Made by a program: the position numbers and the translations under genes. A stretch of DNA of 64,000 nucleotides from Mesorhizobium sangaii (GTDB lineage Bacteria; Pseudomonadota; Alphaproteobacteria; Rhizobiales; Rhizobiaceae): positions 620,001 to 684,000 of the forward strand of contig NZ_JACHEF010000002.1 of assembly GCF_014207355.1 (NCBI RefSeq), written 5' to 3'. The notes beneath the pieces were generated by a model. The model made no database searches and was not told the DNA's origin. It saw only the letters and a list, made by a program, of their open reading frames with translations. This document shows, piece by piece, positions 53,619-60,668 of the stretch. Each line of letters begins with the position of its first letter. The stretch's first letter is position 1.

Positions 53619-54707
53619 ATGTTGCAGAAGCAGAAAATCCGGACCACCGCCGGGCGCGGCCGCCTGTTCGACAGCATTCTCGACACCGTCGGCGACACGC
53701 CGGTGGTGCGTATCAACAATCTCTCGCCGGCCCATGCAACGATCTATGTGAAGGCTGAGTTCTTCAATCCGGGCGCCTCGGTGAAGGACCGCCTGGCGCT
53801 CAACATCATCGAGGCGGGCGAGCGCAGCGGCGCACTGAAGCCGGGCCAGACGGTGGTCGAGGCGACCAGCGGCAACACCGGCATCGGGCTGGCCATGGTC
53901 TGTGCGCAGAAGGGCTATCCGCTGGTCGTCACCATGGCCGACAGTTTTTCGGTCGAGCGCCGCAAGCTGATGCGCATGCTGGGCGCCAAGGTGGTGCTGA
54001 CGCCGCGCGCCGAGAAGGGTTTTGGTATGTACAAGAAGGCGGTGGAGCTGGCCGAGGCCAATGGCTGGTTTCTCGCCCGCCAGTTCGAGACGGCGGCCAA
54101 TGCCGCCATCCACGAGGCGACCACGGCGCGCGAGATCATCAATGATTTTGCCGGTTCGCGGCTCGACGGCTTTGTCACCGGCTATGGCACCGGCGGCACG
54201 GTCGTCGGCGTGGCGCGCGTGCTGCGGCGGGAACGGCCGGAGACACGCGTCGTGCTCTCCGAGCCGGCCAACGCGCAGCTCATCGGCAGCGGCAAGGCGC
54301 AGCAGCGCGGCGCCGACGGCGCTCCTGCCGCCACCCACCCGGCCTTCGAGCCGCACCCGATCCAGGGCTGGACGCCGGACTTCATCCCCAACGTGCTGCA
54401 GGAAGCGATCGACGCCAGCCTCTATGACGAGGTGATGCCGGTTGCCGGGCCTGAGGGCATCAAATGGGCCAAGGCGCTGGCACGCCAGGAAGGCATCTTC
54501 ACCGGCATTTCCGGCGGCGCCACCTTCGCGGTAGCGCGGCAGGTCGCCGAACGGGCGCCGGCCGGCGCGGTGATCCTGTGCATGCTGCCCGACACCGGCG
54601 AACGCTACATGTCGACGCCGCTGTTCGACGGCATCGAGGCCGAGATGGATGCCGACGAGATCGCCCTGTCGCGCTCGACGCCCGGCTGCCAATTCCCGGC
54701 GGCTTGA
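53619..54707 (+). CDS. cysteine-synthase-family PLP enzyme (diverged paralogue)
   Basis: The 362-residue fold-type II enzyme has the PLP Lys K56 in GASVKDRLALN, substrate loop ATSGNTGIGLA, phosphate loop GYGTGGTVVGVA and ISGGATFA. Compared with the CysK at 26788 it has an insertion (GADGAPAATHPAFEPHPI) and a C-terminal extension of about 20 residues. The reaction is probably beta-replacement on O-acetyl- or O-phosphoserine, but the nucleophile may not be sulfide. It is followed after 12 bp by a PLP decarboxylase gene, so its product may be decarboxylated to an amine. Confidence 0.82.
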   Translation: MLQKQKIRTTAGRGRLFDSILDTVGDTPVVRINNLSPAHATIYVKAEFFNPGASVKDRLALNIIEAGERSGALKPGQTVVEATSGNTGIGLAMVCAQKGYPLVVTMADSFSVERRKLMRMLGAKVVLTPRAEKGFGMYKKAVELAEANGWFLARQFETAANAAIHEATTAREIINDFAGSRLDGFVTGYGTGGTVVGVARVLRRERPETRVVLSEPANAQLIGSGKAQQRGADGAPAATHPAFEPHPIQGWTPDFIPNVLQEAIDASLYDEVMPVAGPEGIKWAKALARQEGIFTGISGGATFAVARQVAERAPAGAVILCMLPDTGERYMSTPLFDGIEAEMDADEIALSRSTPGCQFPAA

Positions 54708-54719
54708 CGGAGACAGATC

Positions 54720-56204
54720 ATGGACATGGTGCAAGAAACCCTTGGCGTGACCGAGGAAACGCTTGACCCCCAGGACTGGGCCGATGTGCAGGCCCTGTCG
54801 CACCGGGTCATCGACGATGCGGTCGATTATCTGCGCGACGTGCGCGACCGCCCTGTCTGGCGGGAGATGCCGGCGGATGTGAGAGATGTCTTCGCGGCAC
54901 CCCTGCCGCGATCACCGTCGTCCCTTGCCGCAGTATATGACGAGGTCTCGCGGAGCGTGATGTCCTATCCGATGGGCAACATCCATCCGCGCTTCTGGTC
55001 CTGGTATATGGGGTCGAGCAACTTCACCGGCGCGCTCGGCGATTTTTTGGCGGCAATCCAGGGCTCCAATCTCGGCGGCGGCAACCACGCCGCCGGGCTG
55101 ATGGACAGCCAGGTGGTGAATTGGTGCAAGCAGATGCTGGGTTTTCCCGCTTCTGCCGGCGGCACGCTGGTTAGCGGCGGCTCGATGGCCAACATCATCG
55201 GGCTGACCGTGGCACGCAACGTCAAGGCCGGCATCGACGTTCGCCAGCATGGCGTTGCCGCCATCGAGAAGCCGTTGCGCTTTTACGGCTCGGACCAGAT
55301 CCACTCCTGCCACCGCAAGGCGATGGAAGCGCTCGGCCTCGGCAACCGGGCGCTGCGCCGCATCCCGACCGATGCCGGCCTGCGCATGGACATCGCCGCC
55401 TTGCGCGCAGCGATCGCCGAGGACCGCGCCGCCGGATTCAAGCCGGCCTGCGTCATCGGCACGGCCGGCACGGTCAACACCGGGGCGATCGATGATCTGC
55501 GGGCGCTAGCCAAACTGGCGCATGAGGAAGACCTCTGGTTCCATGTCGACGGCTGCATCGGCGCGCTGATCGCCATTGCACCCGACAATGCCCATCTTGT
55601 CGCCGGCATCGAATGGGCCGATTCGGTTGCGCTCGACCCGCACAAATGGCTGCACGCGCCATTCGAGGTCGGCTGCGCCCTGGTCAGGGATGCCGTCGCG
55701 CATCGCAAGACCTTCGCGGTGACGCCGGAATACCTGGAATCGACCCCGCGCGGTCTCGCCTCCGGCGAATGGCTGCACGACTACGGCCTGCAGACGTCGC
55801 GCGGCTTTCGCGCGCTCAAGGTGTGGATGGCGCTGAAGGAGCATGGCGCCGACAAGTTCGGACGTCTGATCGACCAGAACGTAGCGCAGGCGGGTTACCT
55901 CGCCGGGCTGATCGAGGCCGAGCCGGAACTGGAGCTGGCAGCATTGCCGACGATCAACATCGTCTGCTTCCGCTATCAGCCGGGCCTCGCCGGCGAGGCG
56001 CCGAAGGCGCTCAACACCGAAATCATGCTGCGGCTGCAGGAAGAGGGCATTGCAGCACTCTCCGACACTACCGTACATGGCCAGCACTGGCTGCGCGTGG
56101 CGATCACCAACCACCGCACCCGGCGCGAGGATCTCGACCTTCTGGTGCGTCAAGTGACGAGGCTTGGACGGCAGATCGCGGCGGAGCATCCTGCGGCTTT
56201 CTAG
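54720..56204 (+). CDS. group II PLP-dependent amino acid decarboxylase
   Basis: The 494-residue enzyme of the aromatic-amino-acid / glutamate / cysteine-sulfinate decarboxylase class has GTLVSGGSMANIIGLTVARN, CVIGTAGTVNTGAIDDL, FHVDGCIGALIAI and the Schiff-base Lys K309 in SVALDPHKWLH. The product is an amine. It lies 12 bp after the cysteine-synthase-like gene and is surely cotranscribed. A substrate formed by that enzyme (a beta-substituted alanine such as cysteate or diaminopropionate) is a reasonable guess. Confidence 0.85.
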   Translation: MDMVQETLGVTEETLDPQDWADVQALSHRVIDDAVDYLRDVRDRPVWREMPADVRDVFAAPLPRSPSSLAAVYDEVSRSVMSYPMGNIHPRFWSWYMGSSNFTGALGDFLAAIQGSNLGGGNHAAGLMDSQVVNWCKQMLGFPASAGGTLVSGGSMANIIGLTVARNVKAGIDVRQHGVAAIEKPLRFYGSDQIHSCHRKAMEALGLGNRALRRIPTDAGLRMDIAALRAAIAEDRAAGFKPACVIGTAGTVNTGAIDDLRALAKLAHEEDLWFHVDGCIGALIAIAPDNAHLVAGIEWADSVALDPHKWLHAPFEVGCALVRDAVAHRKTFAVTPEYLESTPRGLASGEWLHDYGLQTSRGFRALKVWMALKEHGADKFGRLIDQNVAQAGYLAGLIEAEPELELAALPTINIVCFRYQPGLAGEAPKALNTEIMLRLQEEGIAALSDTTVHGQHWLRVAITNHRTRREDLDLLVRQVTRLGRQIAAEHPAAF

Positions 56205-56232
56205 TTCCCGGCAGGCATGCGATTCTGGCGCC

Positions 56233-56610
56233 ATGATTCGGGAGATCGAGACCGTGACGCTGTTTGGCATGGCCGCCCTTGCTGCCTTGGTCTTCACCAC
56301 CTCGGCCGAGGCCGCCGAGATGGCCTTCTTCGTCAAGAACCTGCGCAAGGAAGCGGTTGCGGTCGAGCTGTTCAGCCGCGACCGCGAAACCGTCTGGCCG
56401 GGCAACGATCAGGTATTCCTGATCGACCCCGCCTCACAGAAATCGGTGCCGCTCTCCTGCAATCAGGGCGAACACATCTGCTACGGCGCCTGGGTCAATG
56501 GCAACGACAGCATCTCCGCCGGCGTCGGACCGGACAACGATCAGCTCTGCGACACCTGCTGCTTCATCTGCGTGGAACACACGACCGAGACGATCGATCT
56601 GGTGCCCTAA
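56233..56610 (+). CDS. secreted six-cysteine protein, paralogue 1
   Basis: The 125-residue precursor has a signal peptide (LFGMAALAALVFTTSAEAAE). The mature part has six Cys in the order C-x6-C-x22-C-x2-CC-x2-C, with FFVKNLRKEAVAVELFSRDR, VWPGN, ICYGAWVNG and a terminal IDLVP. It shares this layout with the gene at 56961. No known domain is recognised. It lies just after the decarboxylase gene and is followed by a long repeat. Confidence 0.75.
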   Translation: MIREIETVTLFGMAALAALVFTTSAEAAEMAFFVKNLRKEAVAVELFSRDRETVWPGNDQVFLIDPASQKSVPLSCNQGEHICYGAWVNGNDSISAGVGPDNDQLCDTCCFICVEHTTETIDLVP

Positions 56611-56615
56611 GGTGT

Positions 56616-56748
56616 GTCGATATTCAGGTGATGCCGGCCTGCAAACGGCGGCTTCCTGCGCTTCCGGTGCTCACGTACCCAAACGTACGCTCCGCTCCGG
56701 TTCTCGGAAGCCACCATTTTCGGCTCGGCCTGACCCGAATCTCAACAC
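56616..56748 (+). repeat. stop-linked 130-bp repeat, copy 1
   Basis: The copy starts six bases after a TAA. It begins near ATTCAGGTGATGCCGGCC, has the core GCGCTTCCGGTGCTCACGTA and ends CGGCCTGACCCGAAT. The ends are near-complementary (ATTCAGGT/ACCCGAAT), and the core GGCTTCC...GGAAGCC forms a long hairpin. Confidence 0.75.
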
Positions 56749-56756
56749 ACCTCAAT

Positions 56757-56825
56757 GCATGTCGTCCAAAGCATGTCCTCGAGCTTGACCCGGGGATGCT
56801 CAGCGGTTTTGGGAGGACGACATGC
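56757..56825. repeat. 69-bp inverted repeat
   Basis: GCATGTCGTCC (56757-56767) is exactly complementary to GGACGACATGC (56815-56825). The interior carries GAGCTTGACCCGGGGATGCT, a familiar dispersed rhizobial motif. Confidence 0.6.
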
Positions 56826-56960
56826 GTAAAAACAAAGGCTTGGAGCAGTCGGGCCCAAATTTAGTCAGGGATCGGTTCAGCCGACCCACTTCCGCGATTC
56901 ATTGCAGCGTGCCATGGTCGCCCCGCGGCCGGGTAGGCCGTGTCTTTCCAGGGGGTTACC

Positions 56961-57332
56961 ATGTTTCATACCTATGCGCGCCGCACGCTGGCCGCGCTGT
57001 CTCTCGCCATGCTGGTCGTGCCGTCGGCACATGCCGGCGACGTTACCTTTGCCATCAAGAACAGCCACCCCAATGCCATGCGCCTCGAGCTTTACAGCCA
57101 GGACCGCGACTATGTCTGGCCGGGCAACAACCAGGATTTCTACCTCAATGACGGCGAGACCAAGTCTTTGCCGATAACCTGCAACGAAGGGGAATCGATC
57201 TGTTACGGCGCCTGGGTCGATGGTGACGAGGAGACCTATTGGGGCGTCGGCCCCGGCAACAAGGAAAAATGCGAGGACTGCTGCTATACCTGCAGCGGCG
57301 GCGAGACCGAGGAAATCGATCTGGTCCCCTGA
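56961..57332 (+). CDS. secreted six-cysteine protein, paralogue 2
   Basis: The 123-residue precursor has a signal peptide (LAALSLAMLVVPSAHAG) and the same pattern as its neighbour: C-x6-C-x22-C-x2-CC-x2-C. It shares VWPGNNQDFYL, ICYGAWVDG, GVGPGNKEKCEDCCYTC and EEIDLVP. It is more acidic than paralogue 1. ATG 56961 follows AGGGGG. The two are clearly tandem duplicates that have drifted apart. The CC-x2-C cluster could bind metal or form disulfides. Confidence 0.75.
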   Translation: MFHTYARRTLAALSLAMLVVPSAHAGDVTFAIKNSHPNAMRLELYSQDRDYVWPGNNQDFYLNDGETKSLPITCNEGESICYGAWVDGDEETYWGVGPGNKEKCEDCCYTCSGGETEEIDLVP

Positions 57333-57372
57333 CCGGTTTGCCAGCTTGACGGTTTTCCTGCTGGAGCCGTAC

Positions 57373-57423
57373 AGCAACTCCAGGAAAAGTGTGAAGCGGC
57401 TTTCCGACGGAATTGCGCTAAAA
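57373..57423. repeat. dispersed repeat related to that at 46068
   Basis: The complement of this stretch reads TTTTAGCGCAATTCCGTCGG then AAAGCCGCTTCACACTTTTC and matches 46068-46120 at most positions. It lies between the second six-cysteine gene and the CDGSH gene. Confidence 0.65.
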
Positions 57424-57502
57424 CATAGCCTGCACAAATACCCAAAGCGCGCCGCGTCTGTCCGTCTGGATGCGACGCGCTTCAGGCAACAGGAGCGTAG
57501 CC

Positions 57503-58129
57503 ATGGCCGGTATGGTCGAAAGCGACAAGATCGACGTCGGGTTCTCCGGCAAGCGCTGCATTCATTCGCGCAACTGCGTGCTCGGCGACCCGCATGTCTT
57601 CGTGCCCAACGCGCCGGGCCAGTGGATCCATCCCGAGGCGGCCAGCGTCGAGAAGATCGTCGCCATCGCCGAAAGCTGCCCCTCTGGCGCCATCACCTAT
57701 ATCAGGAAGGATGGCGGGCCGCAGGAACAGCCGCCGGTGGTCAACACCGTGCGCCTGCGGGAAAACGGTCCGCTGGCCGTGCATGCGGAGATCGTGCTCG
57801 ACGGCGAGACTTTTTACCGCGCCACGCTCTGCCGCTGCGGCGCTTCGGAAAACAAGCCGTTCTGCGACGGCAGCCACACCAAATCGGGCTTTGCCGCCAC
57901 CGGCGAGCCGCCGCTGAAGGACACGCCGGCGCTGGAAGTGCGGAACGGTCCGCTCAAGGTCACTCCGACGAAAAACGGCCCGCTCCAGCTGGAGGGCAAT
58001 CTGGAGATCGTCACCGGCACCGGCCACACCGTCGACCGCACGACAGTCGCGTTCCTCTGCCGCTGCGGCCACTCGGCCAATAAGCCGTTTTGCGACGGGA
58101 CGCACAAGAAGGTCGGGTTTGTGGGCTAA
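57503..58129 (+). CDS. divergent 4Fe-4S (Fer4_19) plus two CDGSH iron-sulfur domains
   Basis: The 208-residue protein has an N-terminal mono-cluster ferredoxin-like domain (GFSGKRCIHSRNCVLGDPHV, CPSGAITYI) and two CDGSH domains. Their ligands are C110, C112, C121, H125 (CRCGASENKPFCDGSH) and C186, C188, C197, H201 (CRCGHSANKPFCDGTH). It may thus hold three clusters. CDGSH 2Fe-2S clusters are labile and redox- or iron-linked. ATG 57503 follows AGGAG. The role is unknown. Confidence 0.9.
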   Translation: MAGMVESDKIDVGFSGKRCIHSRNCVLGDPHVFVPNAPGQWIHPEAASVEKIVAIAESCPSGAITYIRKDGGPQEQPPVVNTVRLRENGPLAVHAEIVLDGETFYRATLCRCGASENKPFCDGSHTKSGFAATGEPPLKDTPALEVRNGPLKVTPTKNGPLQLEGNLEIVTGTGHTVDRTTVAFLCRCGHSANKPFCDGTHKKVGFVG

Positions 58130-58131
58130 GA

Positions 58132-58266
58132 TATCGATATTCAGGTGAGACCGACCTGCAAACGGCGGCTTCCTGCGCTTCCGGTGCTCACGCACTTTAA
58201 GTACGTTCTGCTCCGGTTCTCGGAAGCCACCATTTTCGGCTCGGCCTGACCCGAATCTCGACATCT
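58132..58266 (+). repeat. stop-linked 130-bp repeat, copy 2
   Basis: The copy starts within three bases of the CDGSH gene's TAA, in the same orientation. It differs from copy 1 in the loop (CACTTTAAGTACG in place of CGTACCCAAACGTACG) but keeps a pairable centre. Confidence 0.75.
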
Positions 58267-58396
58267 TAGCAGAACTGCCAATCCCCCTGCGGGAGATGGG
58301 AACTCCGTCTTGGCCCAGCGCTCGCGTCTTTATCGGCCGCTCCGTATCGGCTAAGGGCAGGGAAACAAAATTTACCCAGCCGGACCACCATCAGAA

Positions 58397-60439
58397 ATGA
58401 CCGTCAAGACCAAGCCAAAGCCGCTGTTCCTCGGGATCGACACCGGCGGCACCTACACCGATGCCGTGCTGTGGTCCGAGACGGAAGGTAGGCAAGAGGG
58501 GCCGAACAAAGGCAAGGTGCTGGCCAAGGCCAAGGCGCTGACCACGCGGCATGATCTGGCCGTCGGCATTTCCGGCGCGGTCGATGCGGTGCTGCAGAAG
58601 GCCGGCACCGATCCGGCCGCCATCAAGCTGGTCTCAATGTCGACGACGCTCGCCACCAACGCGTTGGTCGAGGGCCAGGGCGGCCGCGTGGCGTTGGTGA
58701 TGATCGGCTTTTCAGAGGCCGACCTTGCCCGTGACGGACTCAAGGCTGCACTCGGCACCGACCCGGTGGTGTTCTGCCCCGGCGGCCATGACGTGCATGG
58801 CAATGCGGCCAAGCTCGACCTGTCGGGGCTGGAGGCAGCGCTGCCAGAACTCGGCGTGTCGGTCTCCGGCTTTGCCGTCTGCGCCTATTTCGCCACCCGC
58901 AATCCGGCGCACGAGATCGCCACCCGCGAGCTGATCCGCGAAAAGGCCGGCCTGCCGGTCACATCAAGCCACGAGCTGTCGGCCAAGCTTGGCGGCCCGC
59001 GCCGCGCGCTGACCACGCTGCTCAACGCCAGGCTGATCTCGATGATCGACCGGCTGGTGGCAGCAACCGAAGGCTTTCTCGAACAGCGCAACATCGCCGC
59101 ACCGCTGATGGTGGTGCGCGGCGACGGTGCGCTGGTCTCGGCGGCTTTTGCCCGCCAACGGCCGATAGAGACCATCCTGTCCGGCCCCGCCGCTAGCCTG
59201 GTCGGCGCCCGTCACATGACCGGGCTCGACAATGCCATGGTCTCCGACATAGGTGGCACCACCACCGACGTCGCCGTGCTTGACAAGGGCCGGCCGCGCC
59301 TCGATCCGGAAGGCGCCACCGTCGGCGGCTTCCGCACCATGGTCGAGGCGGTGGCCATGCGCACCTTCGGCCTCGGCGGCGATTCCGAAGTGGCGCTGGA
59401 GGATGGCGCGCTCAACCCGAAAATCCTGCTCGGGCCGCGCCGCCTGGTGCCCTTGGCGCTGGCGGGGATGGCCCATGGCGCGGCCGTCACGGCGGAACTC
59501 GAACGGCAATTGCGGGCGCCCAATCCCGGCCGCATGGACGGCCGCTTTGCGGTGCGCACCGGCGTGCCGGACCGGCTTGCCGCTGGACTGACCGGCGCCG
59601 AAGCGCGGCTCTACGAGGCGATCGGGGCCGTGCCGCTCGCCGTCGACAGGCTTTTGACCTCCAACGCGCAGAACGCGACCTTGAACCGGCTGGTGTCGCG
59701 CGGGCTGGTGCATGTCGCCGGCTTCACCCCGTCGGACGCCGCCCATGTGCTGGCCAAGCAGGCGAACTGGGATCCGGTCGCCGCTCGCCTCGGCGCCGAA
59801 CTGTTCGCGCGCAAGCGCGACGGCCGCGGCCAGCCCATCGCCGCATCGCCGGAGGTGATCTCGGAGCGCGTGCTGGTGACGCTGACACGCTGGTCGGCGG
59901 AATACATCCTCGAAACCGCCTTTGCCGAGGACGGCCTCGATGGCGCGTCGACGGTGGCGCATGCGCTGGTGCAGCGCGCCGTCGACTCGCACCCCGGCAT
60001 TGCCCGGCTGAGCGTCGCGCTCGACCGCCCGGTCATCGGCCTCGGCGCCTCCGCACCGCTGCACTATGCCGGCCTGCCGCCGCTGATCGGCAATGAGTGC
60101 GTGGTGCCGGAGGACACCGACGTCGCCAACGCGCTCGGTGCCGTCGTCGGCCAGGTCAGGGTGTCGGCCGAAGCGCGGGTCAGCCAGCCCAAGGAAGGCC
60201 TGTTTCGTCTTGCCTCGGGTGAAACCGTGCGCGATTTCCTCGACGAAGCGGCGGCGATCGCGGCGGCGGAAGCCGATGTCCGCGCCATCGTCGCCCAGCG
60301 CGCCAGGGATGCCGGCACCGACAGCGCCGAGATCGAGGTCGCGACCGAATTCCGCGTCTCCACCGTCGAAGCCCAGCGCATGTTCATCGAGGCGCACGTG
60401 GTGGCGGTCGCTTCGGGAAGGCCAAGGATTGCGGTGTAG
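58397..60439 (+). CDS. hydantoinase/oxoprolinase A-type subunit
   Basis: The 680-residue protein has the N-terminal LFLGIDTGGTYTDAVLW motif, MSTTLATNALVEGQGGRVAL and SDIGGTTTDVAVLDKGRPRL, i.e. the actin-like ATPase fold of HyuA/oxoprolinase. HyuA normally works with a HyuB subunit, and no hyuB is visible beside it. The substrate could be a hydantoin, 5-oxoproline or an acetone/acetophenone-like compound. It stands alone, with repeat copies on both sides. Confidence 0.85.
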   Translation: MTVKTKPKPLFLGIDTGGTYTDAVLWSETEGRQEGPNKGKVLAKAKALTTRHDLAVGISGAVDAVLQKAGTDPAAIKLVSMSTTLATNALVEGQGGRVALVMIGFSEADLARDGLKAALGTDPVVFCPGGHDVHGNAAKLDLSGLEAALPELGVSVSGFAVCAYFATRNPAHEIATRELIREKAGLPVTSSHELSAKLGGPRRALTTLLNARLISMIDRLVAATEGFLEQRNIAAPLMVVRGDGALVSAAFARQRPIETILSGPAASLVGARHMTGLDNAMVSDIGGTTTDVAVLDKGRPRLDPEGATVGGFRTMVEAVAMRTFGLGGDSEVALEDGALNPKILLGPRRLVPLALAGMAHGAAVTAELERQLRAPNPGRMDGRFAVRTGVPDRLAAGLTGAEARLYEAIGAVPLAVDRLLTSNAQNATLNRLVSRGLVHVAGFTPSDAAHVLAKQANWDPVAARLGAELFARKRDGRGQPIAASPEVISERVLVTLTRWSAEYILETAFAEDGLDGASTVAHALVQRAVDSHPGIARLSVALDRPVIGLGASAPLHYAGLPPLIGNECVVPEDTDVANALGAVVGQVRVSAEARVSQPKEGLFRLASGETVRDFLDEAAAIAAAEADVRAIVAQRARDAGTDSAEIEVATEFRVSTVEAQRMFIEAHVVAVASGRPRIAV

Positions 60440-60562
60440 ATTCAGGTGAGGCCGGCCTGCAAATGGCCGCTTCCTGCGCTTCCGGTGCTCACGTACCCAA
60501 AAGTACGCTCCGCTCCGGTTCTCGGAATCCACCATTTTCGACTCGGCCTGACCTGAATCGCG
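60438..60562 (+). repeat. stop-linked 130-bp repeat, copy 3
   Basis: The copy starts on the TAG of the hydantoinase gene (60437-60439) and is in the same orientation as the other two. It reads ATTCAGGTGAGGCCGGCC at the start and CGGCCTGACCTGAAT at the end; the core has GTACCCAAAAGTAC. Confidence 0.75.
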
Positions 60563-60668
60563 CACGCCGTATGAAGCGATGTAAATGCCCACCTTCACCC
60601 TAAGCTGAATTGACCCGGCAAACCTGACATGCCAAAGGCCCGCAAAGCCTTTCATCTGGAGAAGCCTG

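Larger units (their letters stand above)
56611..56960. other. intergenic region of 350 bp made mostly of repeats
   Basis: It holds the first copy of the roughly 130-bp stop-linked repeat (56616-56748), then a second palindromic element (56757-56825), then about 135 bp with no ORF I trust that should carry the promoter of the second six-cysteine gene. Confidence 0.6.

Noticed and set aside
56822..57151. 109-codon ORF upstream of the second six-cysteine gene
   Set aside because: It begins inside an inverted repeat and runs out of frame into the signal-peptide gene at 56961, which has a better start and known pattern.
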